This document shows positions 1 through 10,724 of a DNA stretch of 64,000 nucleotides, in pieces. Origin of the DNA: Oenanthe sinensis (Eukaryota; Streptophyta; Magnoliopsida; Apiales; Apiaceae). The stretch spans positions 34,881,501 through 34,945,500 of the forward strand of contig CM053809.1 in the NCBI GenBank assembly GCA_028671895.1, written 5' to 3'. Under the pieces are notes generated by a model that saw nothing but the letters and a program-made list of their open reading frames with translations, did no database searches and had not been told where the DNA came from. The position numbers were made by a program, and so were the translations under genes. Positions within the stretch are counted from its first letter, which is position 1. Every line of letters starts with the position of its first letter.

Positions 1-1639
1 TTTTATAAATCAATTCAAACCAAACCCTCTTGACACAATTTGGTTCGGTTTCGAATTTTGATTTTAGTTTTATTTTTTTTCAATTTTATTATCGTACTTA
101 AACAAAATGTATGAATAAAAATTTATAAGGTTTATATAACCATAATTTTTTAAAAAAATTAACTGTTTCAAAATGTTGAATGCCATATATTATATTAGTA
201 TTGAATTTAATTTAATTTTTAACATTTATTTTTTGACAAAAAAACTTATCTGGAAATTTATTATATTTAATTTTACTTCGGGGGAGGAAATCTGATCAAC
301 TAGGAGCCTATTTTCCTAATTAAAAACTAATTTTAATTTAGTTTTAACAATTTGAATGAATACCTCTAATTCATATAATGAAAATAGTGCTTCAATAATC
401 TTTTGGATAACTAGGAGCCTATTAAAAATTAATCTCCTAGATTTTTTTCTTTTAGTTTATATATTTCAATTTCAATACTACGAAGTTAAATATGGTCAAT
501 GATAGTGATATTTTTATAAGTAAATAAGTAATTATACATACATAAAAATGGATTGTAAAATACTTTAGTAATACAAAATAGGTATATTCCATAGGATAAA
601 GGGATTAGTGATAATAATAATATTTGATTGCATCATAAACAAAAGTTGACAATATTTTAGATAATGAGAGATGTTTAGTACTTGAACACTCAACATGCTA
701 AAGCCTAAAAGTGGACTTATCAAGATATAGTACAAGGGGGGACTTTTTATTAATTATACATACATACGTTGTATATAAAAATATGTATGCGTGTATGTAT
801 CATGTATGTATAGGTGTAGTGGTTTCCACTTTCCAGAGTAGTTCAGGAAGCAGAGGATGAAGTTTGATATGATAATTGAAACTTTTGATGAAGAAAGTGG
901 GCATTTTTAACGATATACTCTATTTGCAAGTAGATTCTCAAGATATTTCGTAACATGGGTTTGGTATTATTATTATTATTTTTATTTTTATCACTCTTTT
1001 TTATTGTGGAGACGAGATAGCACTCTCACGTGGCTTGTTACTAGTCGTACCCTGCCTGCCTTATCAACATTTGTAACCTCAGTTATCACCTTTCACAACT
1101 TGATATTATTTTAACGTCAAAGCCAAAAATGAATATGCATTTTCCTTGGTTGGTAGTTGATACCGCTTTATTTTCATGTACATAAATTAATTTATTTGTA
1201 CTTTTTCGCTTTCTAATAGAGGTAGACTAGTATTTTACATATTTATTTATTTTAAAAATGTGGAAAACAGGTGTAGGAAAAATGGGGCAACTTCCCCAAG
1301 TTGGCAAGTTATGCACTCAACCGTCCATTTGAAGTTGAAATACACAGATTTATTTCAAGTCAAAATAATGTTGGTATTTTTATTTCTATAATATAATCTA
1401 TTTAATACTTCATTATTTTATATCTAAATATAACTTTTTGGATAAGTTGTTGGTTAAATACTTAAATTAACTAACTTTCAATTTCAATTTTAACTTATTG
1501 TTTTATAGTTTGACATATTTATGTATGCATATAATTTGTTGTTTTACATTTCAATATAATCAAATTTAACTAATTATTTGTTGATTTTTTAATTAATAAA
1601 ATGGAAGAATTACTTTCTTTCCCGAAACAATTGATATAC
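1..1639. other. gene-free AT-rich DNA
   Basis: No coding frame of useful length or composition is visible on either strand. The first 60 bases contain a GGTTCGGTTT stretch of the same flavour as the repeat at 12.2-13.6 kb, so the window may start inside a related transposon remnant. The rest is AT-rich spacer. Confidence 0.6.
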
Positions 1640-2595
1640 AATAAAAACTCTATAAATTAATATTCCTGGACCCGGGAAAATTTATTATTTTAGCGAGGTT
1701 ATTAGTTTATCGATTAATGAATATTTTATTATTTTATCAATAAATTAATATTTATTAATTTACACAATATTTCATATTGTATCAAATAAATTTTTTATTC
1801 AAAACCCAATACCGTATGCATATGAATAGCCATAATAAATTATATATATTGGTACTGGTGTTAATTAATTGATTCATCTGCCAGAAATAAAATTAATGAT
1901 CTTAAATTCTAATACGATTCATTGAGAGAATTAAAATTTTTATTATAAAACTAAACACATGTACTAGATAATACATATCAAAACTATTATAATTCATACA
2001 AAAATTAAGAATATACTCTATGTCCTTCATATAATTAGGGATGAAATTGAATTTGATTCTCACAAAAAGTAGAAAAAGTCAACTACTGACACATATTTTA
2101 GTAAAGTTGTCTAAAAAGTATTTAAGTATTATGTGTTATATATGAAAAAATTAATATTTTTAATGAATTACTCCCTCCGTTCCGCAAAAAGTGGCGCTTT
2201 ATAAAAAATAAAAGTCAAACTGATTCAACTTTGACCACTTATTAAATATTACTGATTTATATTTTTACAAAAATAAAAATTAACCGTAATAGTTAATGTA
2301 ATATATTTTTTAATGATATATTTTTCATAATTTTTATTTCTAACAATAATTATTAATAAATGGTCAATGTTGAAACATCTTGACTTTTAATTTTTATAAA
2401 CCGTCACTTTTTATGGAACGGAGAGAGTATTATTTTATATTTACATAGGGCCTTCAAGGATTTCTCCAAAAATTATTATCTTATGCATTTAACAATAATA
2501 TTAATTTATCCCATTGATCCAAATCGAAACTGGAAACAATTATTATTATTTAATCGAGGTTATTAATTCATCTCATTCATCGAGGTTTTACTCTA
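1640..2595. mobile_element. degenerate inverted-repeat element split by a Stowaway MITE
   Basis: The left edge near 1643 reads AAAACTCTATAAATTAATA. The reverse complement of the right edge near 2595 reads AGAGTAAAACCTCGATGAA, followed by a second TTAATAACCTCG block. The GAGGTTATTA block also recurs inside the element. This looks like an old non-autonomous DNA element whose two halves are separated by a later Stowaway insertion at 2171-2427. There is no coding capacity, and the ends are approximate. Confidence 0.4.
2171..2427. mobile_element. Stowaway-like MITE (Tc1/mariner type)
   Basis: The termini are CTCCCTCCGTTCC on the left and, as reverse complement, CTCTCTCCGTTCC on the right. The element is flanked by TA on both sides, which is the hallmark of Stowaway MITEs. 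The terminal homology continues inward (AAAAAGTGGCG against AAAAAGTGACG). It is 257 bp, non-coding, and inserted in an older repeat. Confidence 0.8.
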
Positions 2596-2797
2596 ATGTT
2601 ATCGCCACTCCCCAGCTTCTTTGAATTGTAGATTGGATGCTTTTTCAATCTTGGGTCCATCAACTTGTTATAAGATTTAATTTCAACTGTGTTCGAGTCT
2701 TCAGCCCATTTTTAAACAGGCCCAATAACAACAATAATAATAACAGAATCTCTCTCAAAAATACTGTAAATAATTGACTTGGTTTGATACTAAATAT

Positions 2798-3054
2798 TTC
2801 ATCCATCCCAAATTAACCGTTTTATTTGATTTTTTATAGTCAATTTAACTCAATTTTGATTGAGAATTAAAAATTATTTTTTTATAATTTTGAAAAACTG
2901 AAAGGTATATTTTAAAATAGATTAAATATACTTTTTGATGATATTTTTTTTTAATTTTTTTCAACTATATTATATGTAATTTTCAGTCAAAAGTTGATAA
3001 ATTTGATCAGAGAAAAGTTAAACATGAGGTACAGATAATTTGTGACGGGGAGTA
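2798..3054. mobile_element. degenerate Stowaway-like MITE
   Basis: The left edge reads CATCCATCCCAAATTAACCG. The right edge, reverse-complemented, reads CTACTCCCCGTCACAAATTA. The two are imperfect copies of the CTCCCTCCGTCCCAAATTA type of terminus. The TA duplication is no longer clear. The element ends about 220 bp before the start of the first RING gene and may form part of its promoter. Confidence 0.5.
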
Positions 3055-3277
3055 GTGTAAATTCCAAGTGCCAAGTGGGATCACCAAAATTGTCATTTTT
3101 CCAAAAAACAAACATGCTCAAACTACGAGACTATGAGAGCATAATAGCATATACAAAAAGAGACAAACCATGACATTTAAAATATCTGTCAAACAATGAA
3201 AAATTTAGTATTGTCCCCCCATATTTTCCCTCAAGCTGCAGGCCGATACTCTCATTTTTTTCCAACGTTTCTAAACC

Positions 3278-3790
3278 ATGACGCAAAACAATGATGATAA
3301 CTCTAGTTCCATTGTCCCGAAACTAATAATCCTCTTAGTCGCGATCGCTTGTGCTGGTTTCATCATTGCATTATACCATTGCATCCGTGTTGGTTGGTGC
3401 ACGCAGTACCAGCAACGTCGCCCACCGCAACTAGTACAACGTAATCGCCACTTGCCTTTTAGACGCGAGGAGCAACAGAGCAGCATCGAGAATTCTATTG
3501 CAGAGCTTATCCCTGTACGTAAATTTAGTAAGGCCAGTGTGGACTTGGAGGGTGGAAATGATCATACATGCTCTATTTGTTTGAGTGAATTTGAAGAAGG
3601 GGACGAGTTACGTAAATTGCCTGAATGTGCTCACTCTTTTCATGTAAGTTGCATTGATATGTGGCTTTATTCGCATACTAGTTGTCCGTTGTGCAGAACA
3701 GATGCTACGCCTGATGGACTAATGCATTATTTAGAGCCAAATTCAGAAAGGCCGGCCACAAGGCATGGTTTAGAATCCACACAAGTTTGA
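3278..3790 (+). CDS. ATL-type RING-H2 E3 ubiquitin ligase
   Basis: Single-exon protein of 170 residues, as is usual for plant ATL genes. A hydrophobic segment at about residues 13-33 should anchor it in a membrane. A conserved block around residues 70-79 (IENSIAELIP) occupies the place of the ATL linker region. A complete RING-H2 follows, with ligands C98, C101, C117, H119, H122, C125, C136 and C139. The spacing C-x2-C-x15-C-x-H-x2-H-x2-C-x10-C-x2-C is canonical, and the proline after C136 (CPLC) supports E2 binding. By family knowledge, such proteins transfer ubiquitin from an E2 to membrane-associated or soluble targets, often in stress signalling. The substrate is unknown. Two damaged relatives follow on the same strand (4547-5030 and 6652-7134), so this is the only copy in the cluster with an intact RING. 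The start at 3278 is the first ATG of the frame. Confidence 0.9.
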   Translation: MTQNNDDNSSSIVPKLIILLVAIACAGFIIALYHCIRVGWCTQYQQRRPPQLVQRNRHLPFRREEQQSSIENSIAELIPVRKFSKASVDLEGGNDHTCSICLSEFEEGDELRKLPECAHSFHVSCIDMWLYSHTSCPLCRTDATPDGLMHYLEPNSERPATRHGLESTQV

Positions 3791-4546
3791 GTGTGTTTTT
3801 TTCATTTTTTACCTATATTCTGATTTTTGTGAGCATTATTGCAGTAAATTTTATTTCATCAAATAGATCATGTCCTCGATTGGGACTTTAAGGAAGTGAA
3901 AATCTTCATTTTCTTGAGACCTTAAGAATTAGAAATGTGAAAGTAATATCATTGTAACCAAGCTGCCATGGGAGAAATATGTTCTGTATTTCTCAAACTC
4001 AACAATCTGATTTACAAGATGAAGCCCTAGACGGCTAGACTATGTATGCCTAACTAACTTGCCACTAAGCAGTGCAGAGTTTCATATGGGGCGGAGAGAT
4101 CTATAACCCCCACTCCCCAGTAGGATAGAAAAAATTATAGTAAATTTCATATGAAAAATATTTAACCCCCATTTTGACAAAAATGTTATAGAGATCGAAT
4201 TTTCTATTCTATTTTAGCTCTTACAAGTTACAACTAGATTAAAGAAACATTAGATGAAATTGTTTAGTTGCAATTAGTAGTTTGTTAGTGGTTTCTTAAT
4301 CTGTTAATTTATTGATTTTAGGCTTTTTGGCCATCTAATTTATAAGGGATGAAAGTTAAAGAAACATTTTTATACAAACTATGAAAGCCGATAGGCCCTA
4401 ATGCCCTATGCACGGTTAGACAAACACTACGTTTAAAATATCTACCAAACAATGACAATTTAATATGGTGTCACATATTTTTCGTCTAGCTGCAGCTGCA
4501 GGCGAGTGCACTCATTTACAACTATTTCTCTACCATTGTACAAGAC
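3791..4546. other. spacer between RING gene and its pseudogene copy
   Basis: The first part should hold the 3' UTR of the RING gene. The last roughly 130 bases before 4547 resemble the promoter-proximal DNA of the intact copy (shared words such as TTTAAAATATCT and AGCTGCAGGC). The duplication unit therefore includes upstream sequence. No other gene is seen. Confidence 0.5.
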
Positions 4547-5030
4547 AACTCTAATTCCCTCATACCAAAACTAATCATTGTCTTAGTCGCCATCGCCTGC
4601 GTGGCCTTGGTAGTTGCATTGTACCATTGCATCCGTGTTGGTTGGACCGTGCAATACCACCACAACAACCCACCACCACAACATCATCTTTGGCATGATG
4701 AGCAACAGAGCAGCATTGAGAATTCAATCGCGGAGCTCATACCCATGCATAGATTTAGCAAGTCCTGTTTGGATTTGGAGGGTGGAAATGATCATACATG
4801 CATGCTCAATTTGCCTGTGTGAATTCGAAGAAGGGGATGAGATACGTACCTTGCCTGAATGCTCGCACTCTTTTCATGTAAGTTGTATTGATATGTGGTT
4901 TCATTCGCATACTAGTTGTCCGATGTGCAGAAACAATGCTATGCCATCATGGGATGGACTGATGCATTATTCAGAGTCAGATTCAGGAAGGCCGGCAACA
5001 AGGCAAGGTTTGGTATCCAGAGATATCTAA
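4547..5030 (+). pseudogene. frameshifted ATL RING-H2 duplicate
   Basis: The sequence aligns with the intact RING-H2 gene at 3278-3790 over its whole length but is broken in two places. The position matching the start codon reads ATTGT instead of ATG (around 4536-4541). Just before the RING there is an extra CATG (CATGCATG against CATG in the intact copy, near 4797-4804), a 4-bp tandem duplication that shifts the frame. The hydrophobic anchor and linker are therefore in one frame (4601-4798), and the RING with its eight ligands is in another (to 5030). The RING part itself remains intact and ends at a proper stop, so the damage is probably recent. Sequencing error is possible but would have to explain both lesions. 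Confidence 0.8.
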
Positions 5031-5672
5031 GTGTAATATCCGTATTCAAGATTTGTCGCAGGTTGTTGGATTAATTTTTATTTTATCTCTTTGCCTCAGA
5101 TTTGCCAAAGTCGCCGTATTCAACAATACTGATTAATTATTTTCAATTTAATGATACTCAGATCGACCATATGTTGATCAGCTGATGTAACAATGTAAAT
5201 TGCTGGTTTAATTATATATTATTCAATATCCCTCTAATGAAATTGAGTAAAAAATTCCTTTTATCTGGTCTACTAGATATTCATCTCTTAGTGGTTCGAA
5301 ATCGATGATCAAGTTTTTAGAGAAGTATAAACATAGTAGTAGTAACTTACTCTTAAAATTATTATCACGCTGTGCAAACTTTGGCCACCAAAATTTAACT
5401 TAGTCTTAAAGTTATTATCACGTTCGATTACCAAAACTATATAGAAATTGGAAATGTTATTAAAAAAAAATTGGTCTCTTCTTCTGTTAGAATATATAGT
5501 TGTAACTTAACTCGATATCAGAATTTTTTGCATAATTTTAACTACCCCAATATTCTTAAATATTTAATATGAATACGAGACATATTATTTTTTCTTTCAA
5601 AGACGAATGCATCCACGATCAACTCTTCAAATAAAAATAAGTTTTTTGAGTAAGGATGAGTAAGAGAGAGTA
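5031..5672. other. spacer, no gene seen
   Basis: AT-rich DNA between the RING pseudogene and a pair of MITE-like repeats. Only short open frames without recognisable domains are present. Confidence 0.5.
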
Positions 5673-6046
5673 AGAGTATCTCCAACGGGTCAAACTCCTT
5701 ACCAATATTTATGTCACGTTGATGAAAATAGGGAATGCACACTAAATTTCAATCTTCAACGATCGTGTTCCTTACCTAAAAATTTTAGGGGAGGAGAGAG
5801 GTTTTCTATATTTGGGATTCCCTATTCCTCATATATCTCTTTTTTTAACTTTCTTTCTCTCTCGGTCTCTCTTTTCTTTTTTCCTTCATTGTCTTATCTC
5901 CTTAAAATATTATTTTTAAATTATAGAGAATCAATATAAGGAATACCATTGGAGTGAAATAACTTTATGATTTTCTATATTTTGAGTAACTAGTAATTTA
6001 ATATATTTTAGGGGTTCAAAATAGGTAATTCGTTTGGAGTTGCTCT
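5673..6046. mobile_element. MITE with AGAGxAxCTCCAAC termini
   Basis: The left end reads AGAGTATCTCCAACGG. The reverse complement of the right end reads AGAGCAACTCCAAACG. The element is about 370 bp, AT-rich, and has no coding frame. Class is uncertain; ends of this kind are common in plant MITE families. A second element of similar design lies directly adjacent at 6050-6439. Confidence 0.5.
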
Positions 6047-6049
6047 AAT

Positions 6050-6439
6050 AGTAAGTCCAACAATGTCTTAGTTCATTACCTATAAATAATATAAAATAAT
6101 GAGTCATAGTGGTTTAGGTAATGGCTAGGACATATGAACTCCAAAAATGATACCTATATTCATTACCTATTATTATAATAATAATACATTTTAATTTAAC
6201 TACTTGAAAAAAAAAAGGAAAGTAAAAGAGAAGAAGAGGAGAGAAAAGAGGAGGGAAAAATATTTTATTATAAAAAAAATGAAATAGGTAATGATTTGGG
6301 ATTACTTATTGATAGGTGATCAAAGTCACGTTCTAGTGATTTAGGTAATCACTAGGATATTATTCCAGTGCAATTTTTTGATATGTTACCTATTTTTCAC
6401 CTTAGGACATCAAATAAGTAATCTCTTAGATTTGCTCTA
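6050..6439. mobile_element. second MITE-like repeat, adjacent to the first
   Basis: The left end (AGTAAGTCCAACAATGTCTT) and the reverse complement of the right end (TAGAGCAAATCTAAGAGATT) are imperfectly alike. A block around 6105-6150 (GTGGTTTAGGTAATGGCTAG) recurs in direct orientation near 6335-6360 (GTGATTTAGGTAATCACTAG). It is non-coding. It lies a few hundred bases upstream of the third RING gene. Confidence 0.35.
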
Positions 6440-6651
6440 AGGTTTTAGTAAGGGGTAACTTAACTTATAAGATCAAAATATAATCACTTGTTACATAGAT
6501 TTGGGAAAACAAATTTTGTCCCATTTACACATAAAACAACTATTCGTACCTTGTAATAACCGTCATGACAACATAGATTTGAACTGGCCTTTCTATCTAG
6601 CTAGTAAGTCTCTCTTAAGCAAATGAAAGAAGGTGTTTACTTTTCTTTGCG

Positions 6652-7134
6652 ATGTCTACCGTTAATTTTCTGTCTCATTTTTATATCCGCTTTCTTGCAG
6701 TTGCTTCTTTGGCCTTCATAGTTACAATTTATCATTGTATTGTAGTCAGTTGCCAAAATATACACGAACGTGACAACTCTGATCAAGTGCCACCGTCCAC
6801 TGTCCTCAGACTTCAGAACCTCTTACTTTGGCGCAATCGACAAGAACGTGACAGTGCTCAAGGTCATGGTGGCATGGTACTAGGGATCGAGAACTCGAAG
6901 ATTGAGCTAATTCCAAGACATAAATTTGAAAAAGGTAAAGGAATTCTTGATGCAGAGTGCACTGTTTGCTTGAGTGAGTTTGTAGAGGGTGAAGAAGTAC
7001 GAACTTTGCCGGAATGTTTGCACTCTTTTCATGTAGCTTGTATTGACATGTGGCTTCATTCGCATCCTAATTGTAGAGAAGATGAAAGGGACCGGAAAAT
7101 AGTAGATTTAGGTGCAGAACATGTTTCTGTATGA
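6652..7134 (+). CDS. ATL-like protein with incomplete RING-H2
   Basis: Third member of the tandem ATL cluster, single exon, 160 residues. It has the same layout as the intact copy at 3278: an N-terminal hydrophobic anchor (about residues 12-33), the linker motif (IENSKIELIP, 79-88), then the RING. Ligands C103, C106, C122, H124, H127, C130 and C141 are present. Compared with the intact copy, 9 bp are missing in frame exactly where the final Pro-x-Cys should be, so the eighth zinc ligand and the E2-contact proline are lost. The frame stays open to a normal stop. By what is known of RING chemistry, the second zinc site should not form, so ligase activity is doubtful. The product may be a non-catalytic or dominant-interfering relative, or simply a decaying gene. 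Confidence 0.65.
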   Translation: MSTVNFLSHFYIRFLAVASLAFIVTIYHCIVVSCQNIHERDNSDQVPPSTVLRLQNLLLWRNRQERDSAQGHGGMVLGIENSKIELIPRHKFEKGKGILDAECTVCLSEFVEGEEVRTLPECLHSFHVACIDMWLHSHPNCREDERDRKIVDLGAEHVSV

Positions 7135-7560
7135 TGCATTACATGAAAACTGCATGAATGAATTGTTATTAGACTCTTCTTTCAAAAAAAGGAGAGAGAA
7201 ATGAACTGTTTTGGCTTATTTTTGAGCTGCTACAAATGCTACTCCATCTTTTCTTCAGAGAATGGTTATTTTTGTTGATTCACACCATCCTAAAAATATA
7301 TTTAAACTTATAATCGGATAGTATTAGAAGCACATTAGTCACCGTTCGATACACCTCATTATTATTTATATAATGCAATTTTTGAAAGAGAGATCTGCAA
7401 TCAATAATATGTTGAACACTGAACCCTGTTTTGTTTATTCTACTAACGATACAGAAATATTAACAAATCACAAATGAAACTGACTCTGTTTGTTATAAGT
7501 TATGTACAGTACTTATTAGATAAACCAAACGGACCCATAATCTTGGGTACCTGATCAGAT

Positions 7561-7941
7561 TTAATTATTATTACACTTTACTGGGAATGAATGAGAGGGA
7601 TGCGCAAGACATCCACACTTATGATGGTAGCAAATAGGAGATCCAAATGGACACATGACACCATGTGGCAATCACAAGTGCAATTGCATGCTTGAAGTTT
7701 CATACCACCTCTATATACACCTTTATCAGCTTCTTTCGATGATGTTGCTTCTGCTAGACTGCTACTGCTTCTTTTTCTTTCCAAACCTGTTCGTGTTTCC
7801 TAATGCAAGCGCAAGTGCTATTGATGCACTCGCCTCCAAAAAAGGACACGCTATCAAACATTCAGCATCACAAGTGCATCCTTGTTCTGATGATACAGTG
7901 AACACCAGAACTAGTCCCAAAACTATAAGAAACTGCTTCAT
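7561..7941 (-). pseudogene. decayed pair of small secreted Cys-rich peptide frames
   Basis: On the minus strand, an ATG at 7941 opens a convincing signal peptide (MKQFLIVLGLVLVFTVSS) followed by a cluster of cysteines (CTCDAECLIACPF). After a run of six T the frame runs into a cysteine-free tail and stops at 7762. The cysteine pattern instead continues in a neighbouring frame (ECINSTCAC), as if the T run had gained two bases. Immediately downstream, 7561-7700 repeats the motif: TGCACTTGTGAT recurs, and a shifted frame reads CPFGSPICYHHKCGC before a stop at 7561. The pattern fits plant defensin-like or other knottin-style secreted peptides in general, but I do not recognise the exact family. 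It could be two tandem remnants, or one gene with an unrecognised intron. Confidence 0.4.
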
Positions 7942-8599
7942 ATAACAGTATGGTCCGTATGGATATATTATTTGTGTAGCTTTGCTTATTGCAAATTTGC
8001 AAGATGAAATATGGCGGTAACACTATTTCACACACACGCACACGCACGCACGTACACATGCTTTATAATAACATTACGAATAAGTCTTTTAGTATATTTT
8101 ACGTAGTTGATTTGCATGGATCATATTTTCAATTATATTCCTAATATATAGTCTGATACTGGCCTCATGCATGTCATTTATCATTTCCTAATTAAATTGA
8201 TATACTTGATACGATTGTCTATAATTCTTTACCATGCAAGTCTATTCGGAAAAAGAATCCAAATCACATAATCTGTAATCTATAATATTCATATTAGTTT
8301 ACTAATACTGTAATACACATGCAAATATTAATATATTGTAGTTTCGAAAGCCTTAGATAAATTGTTCGTTTCCTTTTAAAAAAATTAAAAAAATGTAAAT
8401 ATATACTCCCTCCATTTCAAAAATTAGAGTAATGTTACATGTACCAAAATGGGTCACAAAATTATTCCCGAATTACACATAGCTTAATTTTATTGGTGGA
8501 GTCGTGCATATTAATGCATGCAGGATTCATAATATTTGTGAGTTAATGATTGATAACTCATCATTTGAGAATTTTTTTGAGAATAGATTTGAGACCTTT
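7942..8599. other. spacer, no gene seen
   Basis: AT-rich. A CA-rich stretch (CACACACGCACACGCACGC) lies near 8030-8050. A solitary Stowaway-like terminus (CTCCCTCCATTTC) sits near 8407 without an obvious partner. Confidence 0.5.
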
Positions 8600-8826
8600 A
8601 ATATTAGAGTAATGCTAGAGAACCAAAAAATATCCTCAAAAAATATTCCAAAATGACATGTCATTAGTGACATGACAGAATGAAAAGTTTTAATTCGTAT
8701 GTTAATGTGAATGCACGAGGGGTCCATTTAATTTATTATTTTAACAACCAATTAAGATTAGAGAAGTGGATTTTGGAAACTGTTTTGGAAATTTTTTTTG
8801 AGACTCTAGCATTTCTCTTAATATTA
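8600..8826. mobile_element. short MITE with AATGCTAGAG termini
   Basis: The left end contains AATATTAGAGTAATGCTAGA. The reverse complement of the right end contains AATATTAAGAGAAATGCTAG. The element is about 225 bp, with matching terminal inverted repeats and no coding potential. It lies upstream of the membrane-protein gene at 9840. The superfamily is not assigned because no clean target duplication is seen. Confidence 0.5.
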
Positions 8827-9839
8827 TTCTTCAAATTAAATGTTCATTTTAATTTTTATACGTATTTTAAAGTACAGTGAATAAACAATTTAAGATCAAA
8901 GAAATATATATATATTCGTGAACACGTATAAGCCGCAAAGCCAACAGGCCAACACAATGGACCATCACAAGCTCCACTGCATTATCTTGTGAACACTACT
9001 TGGTGCCACATAATTCTTACTATGACGTTGATATGTACTTTAAGGGAAAAAGAAGTATCTTACTCTCGCAAATCTTGTAAAATTTACCGTGACACTCTCA
9101 TTTGCAATAAAATTATAAAATTTTATAATTATTTGGAAATAAAACGAGAGGATATTTGTGTAAATAGTAGACATCCACATAAACAAACTACATAAACGAA
9201 CTGAATGACACATCACTTTTTAATATTACTTGATCCCATGTGAGCATTTCTTGGACAACGCGACCTCTTTAGTCTCAACCATAAATTAGACAAGGATATG
9301 CTATGCCCACCTTTTCCCCCACTCTTTTAAGAACTTACCTCCAGCTGTGATTTTATTATTATTTTTTTCTTCCCAAGTATTTAGAGTTTTGAGAAAATAA
9401 AAAAAATCACTAGTAATTATATTCCATTTGTTGTTTATTTTTCTCTATAGTTTTGATGAGATTATTTTCATTTTATATGTTGTCTTTTTTGGGTTTAAAG
9501 TTGCAAAGTGAGAGATAAGAGTTTTGTAATCATGCTTCATAATTCAATAATGTGAAAAGGGTCTTTGGTCAAAAGTGTTATACACTCTTGGATTCTTGTT
9601 TTTGTGTTGTGTTGTGTCTTGGTGAAGAATGAGACTAGTCATTTATAGTAGTACCTAAGAAGACTTCAACTTTCTTTCTTTCTCGTGTTTTCTTTGTGTA
9701 CTAGTTGTGTGTTTTTGTATACTAATTGCTTGTATAATTCATGTAAGATTGAGTAGTTTTTTATGGTCAAATTAATTAATTAATCAAGTGCATGTTTTTA
9801 ACTTGCTGATGTGATGCAGATAGAGATACAGATGCAAAG

Positions 9840-10724
9840 ATGAAATCTTTAAATACAGTGGGACTTGCTCTGAGTGTTGTTTTTGGCTGTCTTTTGTTAG
9901 CTCTTGTTGCTGAAATTTACTACTTGTTATGGTGGAAGAGGAGATTTAGAAGTAGAGATATTGAAGATGGTTATAACAGCAGCCCAGCTACAAGAGAGTT
10001 CTTTTACATGTTTTGTTGGAAAAAGCCACCATCTTTAAGCTCAACAGCTCTGAATCCACAACTCACAGACACTAGTAGTACCCATGTTCAAGAATCACTG
10101 ACAAGTGGTCAATCTAGTAAAGACTTTTGGTTCAGACCATTTGGTGAAGATAGTGTAGAAGCTGAGCTCTTGGGGCTGCAAAATCTCTCTGGCCCACCAA
10201 GATTTCTTTTCACTATCAAGGAGGAAACTAAAGAAGATTTGGAGTCTGAAGAAGGTGGTGGTAAGTCAAGAAAGAGCTCAAGAACTAGGAGTTTGAGTGA
10301 TTTGATTCTTAATGTAGAGACTCCATTTTTGACACCTCTTACTTCACCATCTTATTTTACACCTCCTAAAACACCTATGGATACTGTGTATAATCACAAT
10401 GGATTCAACCCTCTCTATGAATCAACAAGTGATGCTGAGTTTAATAAGATAAAGTCATCCCCACCTCCAACTTTTAAGTTCTTGAGAGATGCAGAAGATA
10501 AAATGCAGAAGAAAAAGTTACTTGAAGAAGCTGAGAATTGTTCTCATAAAAATGAAAGATTTGTGACAGAAGATGAAGATTCTTCTTATATCACACTCAT
10601 TGTGCCCAGACACAACAAAGAAAGAGACACATTTTACTCTTCAAGCTCTTCACAGGTACTTCCTCTGTCTGCTTCACCTCCATCATATAAACACTCATCT
10701 AACAAGAAACTTTCTTTCCATTAA
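9840..10724 (+). CDS. single-pass membrane protein of unknown function
   Basis: Single-exon frame of 294 residues with plant-like codon use. Residues 7-29 form one strong hydrophobic segment (VGLALSVVFGCLLLALVAEI), followed directly by a basic cytosolic flank (WWKRRFRSR). This predicts a type I or signal-anchor protein with a long soluble tail. The tail contains an aromatic/cysteine patch (REFFYMFCWKKP), an acidic stretch (EEETKEDLESEEGG-like), a basic-serine block (RKSSRTRSLSDLIL) and proline/threonine-rich motifs (TPFLTPLTSP). Such RSxS and TP sites could be phosphorylated. I cannot name a family function; it resembles uncharacterised plant membrane proteins. The bases just before the ATG (GATGCAG then ATAGAG) could be a 3' splice site of a 5'-UTR intron. 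No neighbour suggests its job. Confidence 0.8.
   Translation: MKSLNTVGLALSVVFGCLLLALVAEIYYLLWWKRRFRSRDIEDGYNSSPATREFFYMFCWKKPPSLSSTALNPQLTDTSSTHVQESLTSGQSSKDFWFRPFGEDSVEAELLGLQNLSGPPRFLFTIKEETKEDLESEEGGGKSRKSSRTRSLSDLILNVETPFLTPLTSPSYFTPPKTPMDTVYNHNGFNPLYESTSDAEFNKIKSSPPPTFKFLRDAEDKMQKKKLLEEAENCSHKNERFVTEDEDSSYITLIVPRHNKERDTFYSSSSSQVLPLSASPPSYKHSSNKKLSFH

Noticed and set aside
7655..7945. 96-codon plus-strand frame
   Set aside because: It is the antisense shadow of the cysteine-rich peptide frames, whose signal peptide on the minus strand is far more gene-like.
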